Part shown: one piece after another, positions 46,143 to 59,682 of the stretch
Position numbering within the stretch: the first letter of the stretch is position 1
How the letters are laid out: every line of letters begins with the position of its first letter
From: Gordionus sp. m RMFG-2023
Lineage: Eukaryota > Nematomorpha > Gordioida > Chordodea > Parachordodidae
Assembly: GCF_954871325.1 (NCBI RefSeq)
Contig: NC_088779.1
Coordinates: forward strand, 10,480,846 to 10,544,845
Length of the DNA: 64,000 nucleotides
Reading direction: 5' to 3'
Notes under the pieces: model-generated
The model's database searches: none
The model's input: the letters and a program-made list of their open reading frames with translations, nothing else
Told to the model about the DNA's origin: nothing
Program-made: the position numbers and the translations under genes

Positions 46143-47364
46143 CAAATTCCACAAATATTTTATTTCGCATACGGATAAAATTATGACGCTACTTATAATT
46201 TCAATAAAACACAAAAAAAAATCAATAACGTTCTCAACGCTCATCATTACCTAAAAAAATTAAAAAAAATTTCGAAAATTAGCATTTATTTATTTCTATT
46301 AAAAATTTTATTCTAAACTAATACATATAAAAGTAAAAATTTATAAACTAAGAAAAATATATATAATATGTAAGAATAAACATTTAAAAAATTATCGAAT
46401 GGGAATGCACCCATATATTGATATTAAGTTTGATAATGGCATACTTCTATTCCAATTTTTTTTCGAATACAGAAGCTTTTAGCAGCTATCTCAATGTTAT
46501 AGAAAATGTTTCTACCAAGTATATTTAGAAATTTCAGGAAGGCGTCTTCTATACAAATCGGTTTCTGTGGAATGGTTGTTATTATTAGCACCCCAAAAAA
46601 CTTCTTTGATTTTTCAGAAAGCTGATAGAATGTGGGAACGGGGGTCTTGTAATAAAATATTTACAAACCTACATTTTAATTAAATAAAAAAACTTAATTA
46701 TTTTATAAAAAATTACTTACAGTTGCAATGAATGAGTCTTAATCAATTCTAATAATTCTAATGTATTAATCAAAAAATAAAAGCGCAGGGCAATAATTGT
46801 GCCATTTTCTAACAAAATTATTTTTTTAACGCGTTTTTAAATTTGTAAAGTCTATAAATTTTGTATGATACTACGTATGACTAAAGAGCAATACATATGT
46901 AAATGTTTTGCACAATTGGAATGTATAAATTAGTTAGTCAATATTTTACTTATCCAATTTGAAAATTAACTTGAACTAGACAGAGCACAATCATATATAA
47001 AAATTTAGGGTGATCTGGCCTTAGGCCCATATTTAGTTTAGGTAAAATTAAGCATTTTAGTGTTCAAATTAGGCAAATATATGATATGATAATTTATCTT
47101 ATAAAATAAATTCACCTCACAATCTTTTTATAATAATATCTTTTAAAAACTTTTTTTAACGGAATATTTTATTTCATTTATGTAATAAAAAAAACCACTA
47201 TATTTTAAAAAATAATTATAAAAATACAAATTAAATTACTATAATTAAAATATAAAGAATTTAATCTAAAAATTCAATAGTATTTTGAAAAAATAAGAAA
47301 TAATAATATTATAAATTAAGTGACAAAATAGACCGAAATTCAGTCTGGCTTACAGAGCGCAGAT
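46143..47364. other. AT-rich stretch with no feature seen
   Basis: No repeat copy or coding region can be supported here. Confidence 0.5.
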
Positions 47365-47938
47365 TAGAGGTCTGCATTAGGCGGGTTCTCAGCCCACAAA
47401 CCCTTCCGCTTAATGTTCAAAAAACTTAAACCGCCCGCTTAATCCGCTCATAATTTTAAATCATTCTAAAGTCCTTTACCTGCCTCGCTCGCCTATCCAT
47501 TAATTCAAATTTTTTTACCCTCCTGCTCAATCATTATTTATAAAAAAATTTATGCCCATACCCCCCCCCCCCCCCATATAAAATTTTAATATGCCCATTC
47601 ATTCAATTTTTTTAAGCATCTAATACAAAAAATTATTCAGTTTCAAGGGTTTACCCTTATAAAAATTTTTATAATTTAGGAAATTAAAAAATCGGATTTT
47701 CATCCACATCGATTTTATATTCTTCCATGCAAATCAAATCAAACATGTTTTCGAGATATTTTTTTTACTTCATTTATTTCTTCCGACGAGCGCATCCTGT
47801 TGGAACTTTGATATTAAAAATGTTAAAATTTTATGGAGCTTTTTTTAAAATGTATACTTAAATGATTTGAAATAACATTTTTAGTCTATACCCACTTAGA
47901 TGGGCGGGCGGGCTAAAAATCCGCCCATTGAACCTCTA
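47365..47938. mobile_element. GC-ended hAT MITE (family C, GGCGGGCGGG type)
   Basis: It starts TAGAGGTCTGCATTAGGCGG and ends GCCCATTGAACCTCTA. Both termini open TAGAGGT and are close to the family B terminus TAGWGATCTGCA. The flanking octamers GCGCAGAT and GTGCAGAT differ at one base. The subterminal parts carry GGCGGGTT/CCGCCC-type motifs rather than GGCCCGG. A run of 15 C lies at 47561-47575. There is no coding capacity. Confidence 0.75.
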
Positions 47939-48974
47939 GTGCAGATACCACTTATGCCTACGGATTAGTATTTTTATTTTATTATATATAAAATGATTTA
48001 TAATTTAAAAAAGAAATAATAATTCTTACAAATCATAAATAAGTGAAAGATTGATGAGGTTTAGATCTGTTTAATATGGTAAAATAAAAAAGTCATAGAT
48101 TCAAATTATCAAATTGAACAATTAATCTTCATTAGAGATGCACATAATACAAATTATCATAGCTAAAAATTGTTTCTTTATTGTCTAATGTTGTTTTTTT
48201 AAAAAAAGAAATGAAATCTTTAGGTTTTATATAGAATAAAAACGATATTAGGATTTCATGGAGTGCTATTATATTGTTAGAAATATTTGTAGTGATATAA
48301 ATTTACCAATGAAAATTGGATAAATCATATGATTATATAATATATTTTTCTCATAGTTTTGAGCCATAACCATTTGGTTGATTTATTATAAGCATATATA
48401 TTTGAAAATTGTTAATTATTTTTAGGGAAAAAAAATTATATTTTTTTAAAATAAAATGAGAAAGAATGTTATCAAATATTAAAAAAATTTTATAATTATA
48501 AATATAAATGTCTAAATAATGTTAATAAAATATTAAAAAAAACTCTAAAAATCTAATTTAAATTTTCAAACCACTAAAATAAAATTGCTAAAATGTTAAA
48601 GATTAAATGAAATGATAAAATAATACAAAATAAATGAATTAAATTTTTTTTGAAAACTACGAAATATAAATATTATCATTTTTGATCAAATCCCAAATCT
48701 AAATGACATTAAATCTTGAAAAACAAACTTTTAATATTTCCTGATATAATACACTGTGATGAGTGATGAAAAATCATTCTACTTGAGCCTATTTTTTAAA
48801 AAGAGCTAAGGTCGCATTCATAGTGGTATCCGATCCGACCCGTACAGCTGATCGATTTTTGAAATCTGTTTATGGGACTTTCTTTTTAAAAATCAATATT
48901 TCTTATATTATTATCATGAATAGAATTAAAGATAAAATTAATATTATTATAGAAAAAATTGATCCCATAAAAAA
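47939..48974. other. AT-rich stretch with no feature seen
   Basis: Nothing coding or repeated could be supported. Confidence 0.45.
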
Positions 48975-49204
48975 ATTTTAAAAATTGAACAGCTGTAAAA
49001 TCGTGTCGAGCCAGCCCAATATGGTGCGGCCTAACTCAGCATTCTATCCAGGAAAATATTATTCAAGCCCGAAAATTTTGCTCATAGATGGCGAAAATGA
49101 TTGGACATCTATTAGCTAAATCTCGAGGCTAAGGCAATATTTTTCTGGCTAAGATGTTGGCCTTTTTTATAAATCAGCTAAAATGGAGCTATTTTTCATC
49201 ACTA
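48975..49204. mobile_element. TAGTGTTGTTAAA foldback MITE, old copy
   Basis: The interior matches the family: GGCCTAACTCAGC, AAGCCCGAAAATTTTGCTCA, TAGATGGCGAAA, and an inner GGCAATATTTTTCTGGCTAA. The right end is reduced to TTTTTCATCACTA, and the left end is only approximate. No target duplication is left. Confidence 0.5.
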
Positions 49205-52200
49205 ACTGTGAGACAGGAGTATAAATATATTCAATTTTTTTTTTTTAATATTCAATAATTATTATGTAAAAAAACAATATATTATAGAATTTATATTAGA
49301 ATTTCAACTCAATGCTTTTCCTGGATATATTTCCACAAAGGAATCCGTCTAGTCTCCAGACTATTTGCACTACGAGACAATGGCTATTTATACATCTGAC
49401 TGCATACCCGTCTTAAGTAAGTTTTAACTTGAATCTGGATATGTCCAGTTCGGGATAAACTTTTGACCTTCTCAACCCTTCTATCCAACTCATAATTTTT
49501 ATTAAATATTATAGATAGACATCGATAATTTACTCCCATAAATTTAATCAATCATCAGATTATAATAATAATTTTATATAAAATTCTAAATAAAATAAAA
49601 ATCGAATTTGATTTTTATATAATGAGAAACATACAATGAATATAACTTTTTTTTCTTATTAAACAAAAAATTATTGTATTATATTATTCTGGAATAAAAA
49701 TTTTGATTGAATAATTGTATCAATATATATATTACGATATGCAATTTGTCAAACAATATGTATAAAAATAGGATGATATAAATTAATTTTATTTTCTTAA
49801 ATTATATTTTTTTAAAAAGTTAAGTTTCTAAAAGGCGGAATCTCAATATAAAAGAAAGCTAAAAACGATGTAAAATATTTTCGAATTCGTGAGAAGATGA
49901 GAAAATTCAAAATTTTACTAAAATATATCAATTAAAATTTTTTTTTAAAATTACTAAACCCATCATTAAGTTAGTTTAGTAAAAAAAAAAAAATTGCCTT
50001 ACGCGAAAAATATTTATCAAAATTTAACTCTAATTAGATTTTTGAAATTATTAAGAGAAATTTTTAGGAACTTAATCCTGTTTACGATCCATTAAATATA
50101 AATAGAAACTCCAGTCGTTAAAATAAATTAAATTTAAGGGTTTATCTGTACGTAATCCATATTTACTTCCCAAATTTAATAACATGGGATCACTGGATTA
50201 ATTTTTTTTAGTGAATACGAATATTTATAAAGTTTTTTGTCATATGTATGCGTGTGACCATCAAAATTCGACTTTAATTAGAAAGGAAAGCTGTTACAAA
50301 TAAACATTTAGTAATATATCAAAGACTATTATTTATTTTTCAATAAAAATAAAGATACTTTATTAATATAAAGATTTTGACTAAAATATTCGAGCAAACT
50401 TTACCATATTATAAGATTCCTTCTAAATTATTTCGTATATAAAAAGAATTTAATCACTTAACTAAATCATTAACCCCCTTCCCTATAAGTTTTACAACCA
50501 ACTTATTCAAAAATGTAGTGATTTAATAAAAATATAATAATTTGGAAAGGCAGGTTTTTATTTTATTGGGGCTAATATAGAATTAGATTTTTTCTATAGA
50601 CATTAATTAACTCTAATTGTTTGAGTTTTTAACCTCTACTCAATAAAACACATCAATTTATGTAAATATTTCATCAAAAAAAATTAAAAAATTAACATAA
50701 TTGTTTTAATAAAAAAGTAATCTGTAGATGAATATATCCTTTTTATTTGAGAAGGTGGGCAGAGGGCTATTTCCTAACTTCTATGTTCTAAATTCAATTT
50801 CCTTAAAGTCAACATTGTATTATTTTTTATGATTATATGGGCGTTACAATGGTTATTACAACTTACAACATAGGAAATATTAATTGAATTATATACTATC
50901 TGCAACAACTCAAATGTGAAAGCACATTTAACATTAGTACCAATCGCTAGCGATTTTTCTTTAAATATATTGGTGATGAAAATAAGTTAGATAAAAGAGG
51001 AAAAACTATTCGTTTATATTTGATACTCATAAAATTCGTTAAATGTAATAATATTTTTCATTTTATATATTTTTATAGAAAGATTTTAATGTATTTATAT
51101 TATATATTTCAGGTGAGTATTTTTTTCTTCTTCTAATTATAAAATTACATATATGTTTATTTATTATACAATAAGATAAAAATTAAAAATAACAAGTATA
51201 GTGTTAGATTTTATTAACCATATTTCGACTATAATTAAAACTAATTATTTTTTAAGCAACTCTTCTGCACTTAAGGTAAAAATTTACGTAATTTTTATCC
51301 ATGAAATATTGTAGAATATTATAGCATCTGTTATAACTCGTAAATGAGGCTTATTCTTCAGAGGCACATCAGATGCCTGTAATCGGCGGGGGAAGCCCAA
51401 GTTAAATATTTTCATATGAAAAGACCTCAAGAGATTTTAAATTATGGATAGAGAGGTAGGGGGCAATAAAATTCTTGCATATTTCTCCTACAATTTCATA
51501 ATATATTTATAAAAAATTCCAAAATTGTGATTTTAAAATCATTTTTATTAATTTTTACCTTTGATATTGATAGTATAAGGAATTTAGAAATTAAAAATAT
51601 TTGTCCAATCATTTGAAAAAATAATATAAAGCCTTATAATTTTTTTCCAATTTTCTTTTTATTAGGGCTGAAATTATTATTTTTCTTCAAAATATTATTA
51701 TAATAATTGTCTTTCTAATGGAAAGAAGCCTTTTTTTTACCGATAATAATAATAAATAAAATTTTGAGCTACTATAATATTATAATAATGTTTAAAATGA
51801 TAAAATGCTTAATAAATCAAAAATAAAATCATTAAAAAACATAATAACATTAATATAGTATATCTAATCTATAATACTAATATTCTAAAAGTTGTATTTA
51901 AATATTTATATGAATGACACAAAAAAAGAAAGGAAAATCTGCGCTTTCTAATAATTGTAGGGTAGGATTTAAATTTTTTTTAAAAAATAAGACTTGCTTC
52001 CAACATTTTATATAATAAATTTTTTTAAGAAGATTTTAATATTTTTTAAATCTCAAAACTTTTTAATATTAAAAGAAAAATTTAATGAAATTACAGATGT
52101 TTGAGTTTGCTAAGACAGCAGCTTATTTAATTTTTTCATTGTTAGCCGAGGAATGAATAAGACTCAAAAGTGTTTAAAATAATTTTTATAGTTATATAAA

Positions 52201-54150
52201 GTTGCAAAATATATTTTATTAAAGCCAATTCTTTCTATATTCTTAGGAGATTCAATCCCTAGCGGCTTTATAAATTTAATAATAAAAAAACAATTTCTTA
52301 ATTTAGAGGAAATGAAGAAACATAAATCAGATCAAATAACTAATAAATCACTTGTCAATTCTTCAACAACATTCCCCCATAAGAATCAGGATTGATTTTA
52401 TCCTTTAAGATAAAACACTTCAAAATTGAAAATCGTAATATGCCCCAAATAAATATCTATAATTTGAATTATAATTTATATAAATTACCAAATATAATAA
52501 ATTATTTATCTGGTAAAACAATGATGACATTGGATTTTTCTTTATAACGAATTTAATGAAAATCTAGAGGAATCAATTTTCCTTATATATATTTATACAC
52601 ATATTTCATCTCATTCATATATTAAGAATTTCTATATATTATATAAATTTTTACTAAGAATTTAGTATAAAGAGACGATTTTATGTCATCGGTTCACATT
52701 TTGAAATTCTATTCGACTTTTAACATCACTTCAGGAGTGAGGATCACAATAAACTCGAAATGAAAACGACCGCGAAATTAGAACATAATATATTTGTCCT
52801 CGCACGGGGCATATCTAAAAAAAATCAAATATAAATCTCATTTTCAAAAATTTTGTGTCTAGGAAGAGAAAACATGTATGTCACAACTTGTACAAATAAT
52901 TTAAAAAAAAATAAACACTGAGTGATAATAATCTTTTCAAGAATTTTGAACCCAAGTAAGCATACCAAGTAAAGTTATATCATTAACTATTTAAGCTTAT
53001 CCAATTTCCAAAAACCCATAAAAACCGGAATAAAACTTACCCATTTTTATTTTATATCCTCACATAAATATTGCTTTAAGTTTTATTATATTATACCATT
53101 CTCAATTTTATTTCAAATATAATACTTATAATAACCCCTATAATCCATTTATAAATAAGGTATTATATATTTTTTATTTAATATACTTTATCATAAATAT
53201 TACAAGGAAATATGAGGAAGGTTTCAATTATATTTCAATGTTCATCAGTTTTTGTTTGGTGTTTTTTTTATTTTGTTCAAAAATCGATGATTTTTACTTA
53301 AAGATTTTTGTGAGAGAAAATTTTTTCTTTTTGAATTTATTTTTTGAACATCATTAAATAAGATTATTTCCTATTATTCCTTTTATTTTTCGTAGAAGCA
53401 AAAAAAAATGGGTTATTAATATCTTTTTGATTTAATAATCCTCTAGTTATATAATTTGAAAAAGATTAACCTTGTTTCCCTAAAAATACTTTTGTTTTTA
53501 AATTATAAAATTAATTTCATAAAAAGTGGAGATTCTCATTTTTTTGAAAAAACAGGAAAATCATTAATTTTAATAAAAGCTCTCAAATGTTAGACATAAA
53601 TCTCTTAAAAATGGATGCTTTTTCTCTATTCGGAACTTGAATCCTCTATTCCACTCTCAATTTTAAACGTTTTAACGTTAGCCCCAATAAATCTTTATAA
53701 TTATCATGTTCATTAATGTTTATAATATATAGGAAATTTTATATGTAAAATAAATTAATATCACTCATTTAAGGACATGCTGAAGATAGCTTGACCAAAT
53801 TTGGCAAATGATGACTTATTTTTACATAGAGAATAACATTTTTTAGATTTTACCTAATTTTTTATCTATTGAAATTTTTTGTTTGAGCAAATATAACATG
53901 TATATTTTCTTAATATTGTCTTTGTTGGAATTTTATGATAATAAATTTATGTTAAAAATTTGTAGAAAAATAAAATTCGTTCTTTTAAAATGTTTAAATG
54001 GATTTTTCTAAAAAATTTAACATAATTTTGCATTCTTTTTTTAGGATGACTATAATATTTAGCTAAACATTTATTATATAATATTTTTCCCCTAAAAATA
54101 TTATTTCAATTAAATTTACTGAATTTAGATGTTCAATAATCAATTCAAAA
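49205..54150. other. Long AT-rich stretch with no recognised gene or repeat
   Basis: Almost 5 kb of A/T-rich sequence carries no long frame. Slightly richer patches (49300-49500, 51340-51430, 52680-52820) show nothing that I recognise on either strand. Confidence 0.45.
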
Positions 54151-54159
54151 TGAATTTTT

Positions 54160-54211
54160 TTTGTGTAATTATTATCCCCCTCTTCCCTCAAAGGTTCTGG
54201 CTATGCGCCTG
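54160..54211 (-). repeat. Solo end of the CACTGGCGTA/poly-G hAT-like family
   Basis: Read on the minus strand from 54211: CAGGCGCATAGCCAGAACC, then a G-rich tract. This matches the terminus of the 58348-58774 element and the 7842 end. The partner end was not found. Confidence 0.4.
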
Positions 54212-54944
54212 AATGTATGCAATTAAATTAGTGGTTTAAATTTTAATGTAATATGTTTTACTGTTAATCAGATTATAATAAAGAATCGTAATATAAATAT
54301 AAATAAATTTTTCAAAATTATAAACTAATTTTTAATTTTAAGCATGAAAATATTTGGGAAGGGGGGAATTTAAATCTGTGAACTACTAAAAAGATTTGAT
54401 TATTATCAAGTGCCACACAAAATAATAAAATTTATTTTGAGCTTAAGGATTACATCAAATTCATAGCTGTTGTGATATTAATCTAGAAAATTTTTGAAAA
54501 TCGTTCAGCTTTTATTGGGCCTAAATGTTAATATTTATAAAAATAAATTGTTATAAATTGAGTTAAATAATTATTGAAAAAATACAGAATTTGGGTCACA
54601 CTATATTCTATTCACTTATATGGTTCTAAATATAGCAAGCATTAATTAATATATATTCAATTTAAAATTATATACGTAATAATAAATATATAATTTAAAT
54701 TATGTTTTATTTGGTAATAGAATTATAAAATCTATTAGGTAATATTATATACATGTATTTAAATACGGCGAAATTATATAAAAAGTATACATTAACAAGA
54801 ATTTAAAAGTGTAAATCGACGAATAAAATAAAATATAGAATATTCGACTATTAATTTATAATAATTTAAATTTACTAAAATTTGTCTATTAAGAAATAGC
54901 ATTTTTATATTAAAATAAAATATATACTTTGTATTTTATACTTG

Positions 54945-55500
54945 ATTCATATGATTAATGTTTATTATTCTAAACGATTGCCTTAACCAAGAAACTTAAA
55001 AATAAGGTCATTTGATTCATATTAGAGATCTACAAAGTTAGGCCCGACCCGTACCCGGCAGCCCGTTGGGGCCGGACTCGGGTCTAATTTTATTTAAAAT
55101 AATCGGGTTCGGGCCGGGCCTAATATTTTTAAAAAAAATTCGGGCCAGGTCGGGTCGGATTTTGGAACCTTTTTTAAATATATCTAAATTTATCAATTTT
55201 ATATTGAATTTTTTATGTATAATAAAAATATTTGATTTTATTTATTGAAACTAAACGATATATAACATATGTCTTTTATTTTGAGTAATTATAAAAATTA
55301 ATTTCTATATTTAGTAAATTTTTTTTAAAAAATTTGGGTTCGGGCCGGGCTGGCAAAACCTTGTTAAAAAATATTCCGGGCCGGGCTGGGCTTGAAAAAT
55401 TAGGCCCGATGCAGATAACTAATTCATATAATCAATGTCTATTATTCTAAACGATTGCCTTAACCAAGAAGCTTAAAAATAAGGTCAATATTATGATACC
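54945..55500. repeat. Tandem ~75-base repeat split by a MITE
   Basis: A unit containing TTATTATTCTAAACGATTGC and CTTAACCAAGAARCTTAAAA occurs at about 54947-55020 and again at 55422-55496. A more diverged unit follows near 55590-55660 (ATAATCAATGTTTACTAAACG). The family B MITE 55023-55421 sits at the start of the second unit. Confidence 0.75.
55023..55421. mobile_element. GGCCCGG-type hAT MITE (family B), copy
   Basis: The left end is TAGAGATCTACAAAGTTAGG and the right end CCCGATGCAGATAACTA. The identical octamer ATTCATAT borders both sides. The centre shares the ATAACATATGTCTTTTATT block (inverted relative to 16287-16852), so this copy lies in the opposite orientation to that one. Confidence 0.9.
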
Positions 55501-56280
55501 ACATATTTTTCTAAATAAGGGGTTTTTCCACAATTAACACATTATATTCACGCAGTATTTCCAGTATAAACACTTTCATTATTTGATAATATAATCAATG
55601 TTTACTAAACGATTGATGTAATCAACCACATCTTTGAAATAAGATTAACCTTATGATATCGTATGAAATGACCTTGTATTTCTTAAATAAGAATCAACAA
55701 TTTTTCAACAATCAGCACATCATGTTCAAATATGAAATTTTATTCCGTAAACATTTTTAATGACCGTTTATTAGAAATAGCGGGGAAATAGATTTTATGA
55801 TTAATAGATTATCGACATTTTTACCTATCGGCATATTAATTCCATATGGCAGATGTTATGTTAATGATAAGGACAAAATTGATTATTGTTAAAATCTGGC
55901 TAATTCTAAGAGGATCATCTTGTAGACTGTTCTCTTGGTAGTTTTCAAATTAATATATTTTTACCAAACTTTTAATCCAAATTAAAAATAAAAATCCGAA
56001 GGAAAGCGATTTCACTGTCACCTCCCCCCCCCCGTATACATCCTAATTTAGCTGATAAAATTTTGATGGCCGATGGCTATTTAATTAATAAATCTTTAAA
56101 TTCTAAAGGATTCAATAGGATAGATCTGGCTTATAAGGTAACCGATAAGAATACAATAAAACAATCTATCAAATGATTTCTAGAATATTTAAAAATAAAA
56201 TTTTATTATAAAAATGTATATTAAGAAGGTAAACAATTTCCCATTGTCTCCAAAAAAGGACAACCTAAAATAATTCAAAT

Positions 56281-56664
56281 TAGTGAACTGCATCGGGCCT
56301 AATTTTTCAAGCCCGGCCCGGCCCGAAATTTTTTTAAAAAAAATTTATCGGCCCGTCCCATTATTTAAATATAGAAATTAATTTTTATAATTACCCAAAA
56401 TAAAAGACATATGTTATATGTCGTTTAGTTTCAATAAATAAAATCAAATATTTTTATTTTGCATAAAAAATTTAATATAAAATTGATAAATTTAGATATA
56501 TTAAAAAAATTTACAAGGTCCGACCCGACCCGAATTTTTTAAAAAAATATTAGGCCTGGCCGGGCCCGAACCCGATTATTTTAAATAAAATTAGCCCCGA
56601 GCCCGGCCCGAAGCTTGTTTGGGTCGGGCCTAACTTGGGCCGGGCCTAACTTTGCAGATCTCTA
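56281..56664. mobile_element. GGCCCGG-type hAT MITE (family B), copy
   Basis: The ends are TAGTGAACTGCATCGGGCC and ACTTTGCAGATCTCTA, with the identical octamer ATTCAAAT on both sides. The centre contains AAAAGACATATGTTATAT. The right array has partly duplicated GGGCCTAACTT motifs. Confidence 0.9.
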
Positions 56665-56776
56665 ATTCAAATATCCATTTATTTAAAACTATTGATAATC
56701 TCGAGATTTAAAAACAAAGTTTAACATTTCCTAAAGAGGTTTCTGCAAAGTGATCGTGATCCTTGGCTACTTTATC

Positions 56777-56945
56777 TAAATTTTTATTAAACGGATTGTT
56801 TTGAGACGATTTTTAAAAATGACTAACTCAATATTTTATGCAGAAAAATATTATACAAGTCTTAAGATTTTGCTCAGTCCATATTTTTCTGGCTAAAATA
56901 TTGAGTTAGCCGTTTATAAAAATCGGCTCAAGTTTAAGAACACTA
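56777..56945. mobile_element. TAGTGTTGTTAAA foldback MITE, short copy
   Basis: The left side reads TTATTAAACGG...TTTTGAGACGATTTTTAAAA and the right side AAAAATCGGCTCAAG...AAGAACACTA. The inner segments GACTAACTCAATATTTTA and TAAAATATTGAGTTAGC are inverted. The left terminus has decayed. Confidence 0.6.
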
Positions 56946-58347
56946 ATTACCTAGAACATAAGTCATTTTAGTGAACGTTTTAAAAATAGGTGGCATTATC
57001 TTAATACCCTGATCAAACGGTCTCTACAAATAAATCTTACCGTAGCGATTTCTTGCACAAATCAAATAATTCCCACTAGGCTAGGTCTTAGACCAAAAAT
57101 TTTAGTAATAAATACTATCTTTTTTTATTCCTATTGTTGTTAATATCTTGAGGAACTAAAACCCAATCCTAATGCGACTTGATTAAAACTATCTCATATA
57201 TTGCACCCATTCATAGGCGTGAACCCCTTTTCATTATAAATTTAAAAGGGTAAGTTTAATCTTTCTCTTAAAAATTTTTAAGTTTACTTTATAATTCTCC
57301 ACATCGTAATTCTTAATATATTTCTTCATGTTGAGTAAAATGTAATAATAAATTTCCAACTTTGATATATTTCACCAAATAAGATATAATACTACCTAAA
57401 CTGGCAATTCAATTCGCTTGCGATATTTTGGTCACCGTAAATATTTATATTTAAAATATTTTTAAAAAAAAATTATTTCGAATTTCAATTATTAATAAAA
57501 TTCTTATATACGGGAAATTAATATGACGTATCCATCTGATTTGTATTCAATGATCAATGTCAAAAACGCTTCAAATTAAATTTCAATGAATGAACGATAA
57601 AGATAGAATTTAAATAAATATTCAATCACCGATTGACCTTAAAAAAATTATTATATTTTTTTTAATTTTCATTCCGCAAAATATTACATTATAATAAAAT
57701 TATCGACAATTATTTTATTCAGAATTGAATATCAAAAAAATCAATATAATAAACATATATAAACTTTAAAGTTGTTTAAACAATGCAAAATATCCGAATA
57801 ATAAATTTTTATTAAAAAATCCACTCAAAACGGGAAAAGTAACAGTTTCTAGACCATTTTTCGCGCTGAATGTATTGTCAATCATACTTCTATTTATATT
57901 AATGCACTATTATATTTAATTCCTTTTCATATAACTCATAGGTTTATACAAAAATTTAAAGGGGAGGGAGGGGGGATCTTTTATGTGTCATTTTTCCTCC
58001 TACATTTTTTGCAAGACTTTAGGCTCTCTTATGAAGCTTTTGCCCAGGTTACATTTTTTAAAAAATCAGTTTTTTACTTTTTTCCCAAATATTTATTATT
58101 TTGAAAAATATTTAATTTATACCAGAAACCTGCTTAGTTCAAATTTCAAACCCATATGACATAAACACATATAGTCTATTGCGTTTCTTAAATTTTATAT
58201 TAAAATTAATAAGGATTATTTTTAAAATCATATATCAAAATTATAATATGCCTAAATTATTGTTAATAAAAAGGATATCTTATTATACATAATCTTGATT
58301 TAACTATTTTAATAGCACTCATTATTCTTCCAACGTGATGGTTATGG
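56946..58347. other. AT-rich stretch with no recognised gene
   Basis: G-rich runs at about 57960-57974 sit in a context that recalls the 58348 family, but this could not be assigned. No coding region is visible. Confidence 0.45.
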
Positions 58348-58774
58348 CACTGGCGTATCCAGGATTTTGCTATGGGGGGGGGGGACACTATTATTTGAAT
58401 TTTTCCCTCATAAATTTTATTGGAAATCTTTAGTTTATTATATTTTCATAAAAATTATTTTAGGTTTTCACTTTGTTTTTTTATTAATAAGTCGTTATTT
58501 TAAAAAGTTTTTAATTTTTACTAATTTTTCTTTCAAATTTTTCTTTTCCTATTGATTTATATTTAAAGGGAAATGAGATAGACATATTTTTATCCGACAC
58601 GTCATTTTCTGAATTGTCTAAATTTTTAGGAGAGATTGGGGGGGGGGGGGTGGAAAGGGTGTAGGGGAAAAAATTTTATTAGCTTAAAATGATATTTACG
58701 TAAACTGGCAAATTTACGATGGAGGGATTTCCCCTTCATCCCCCCCCCCTTTTTTTCCTTTGATTACACGCCTG
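58348..58774. mobile_element. CACTGGCGTA/poly-G hAT-like MITE
   Basis: The left end CACTGGCGTATCCAGG is followed by a run of G and GACACTATTATTTG. The right end reads TTTGATTACACGCCTG, an imperfect inverted partner (CAGGCGTGTA). The flanks GGTTATGG and ATTGATGG agree in part. Internally there are 13 G (58638-58650) and 10 C (58740-58749). Fragments of the same element lie at 7562-7842, 9427-9545 and 54160-54211. The CAYTGGCG start points to hAT, by analogy. Confidence 0.6.
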
Positions 58775-59099
58775 ATTGATGGGTTGATTAATAAATATCA
58801 GAGACCTGCAGAGGTACCATTTGCACGGCCCGGCCCGGTTTTAAATTTTTTAGGCCCGGCCCGGATATTTTTTAAAAAAATTTATCGGCTCAGCCCAGCC
58901 CAATTTAAAAATGGCCCGGCCCGGATATTTTTTAAAAAAAATTTTTACGGCCCGTGCCCGGCCCGGATATTAAAAATTTCAGGCCCGGCTCGGATATTTT
59001 TTAAAATTATATTCGACCTGGTATATACAAAAATTCACCTATGAGGTATTTTACCATATTTTTCAGCGAGTATTATCGCTTATTATTTAAAAAATACAT

Positions 59100-59400
59100 G
59101 TAAAAAGCTAATATTTTGAGAATATTATATTGAATTTATAAAAATTATAAAACTGTTATTTATAAAAATGGATATTTTGAGCATATACTATATTTTATAT
59201 TGCATTTATAAAAATAAAACTAATATTCATAAAAATGGTAATAATATTTTGAGCATATACTATATTTTATATTACATTTAAAAATAATAAAACTAATATT
59301 TAATTTATAAAAATGGAAAATATTTTGAGAATATAATATATTGTATTTAATTTACTATTTAATTTATAAAATAAAAATAAATCGCTATTTAAAAAAATGC
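59100..59400. repeat. Imperfect ~80-base tandem repeat inside the hAT element
   Basis: Three to four diverged units carry the order AAAACTAATATT, ATAAAAATGG, ATATTTTGAGMATATA, then TATATTKTATTT. They lie between the left GGCCCGG array and the transposase relic. Confidence 0.65.
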
Positions 59401-59682
59401 ATGTATAATAAATAGTATTTTGAAAATATAATCTAATTGCACAATATTAATATAATTTATTTTATAATATAAATTTTTAACAAAAGAAGATAATTGTATT
59501 ATATAATATTGTAACAAAAAATAATGAAAAATGTTGGATTAAAAACTTTCATGACTCAAGGTAAATATAATAAATGCAATAAATATTTGACAGTTTGCAA
59601 AGTAAAAAACCAGCATGATTGACGAAACCCTATACTCAAGAAAGAAATTAAAAATTCACAAATTATCATGAAGAAAGAGAAG

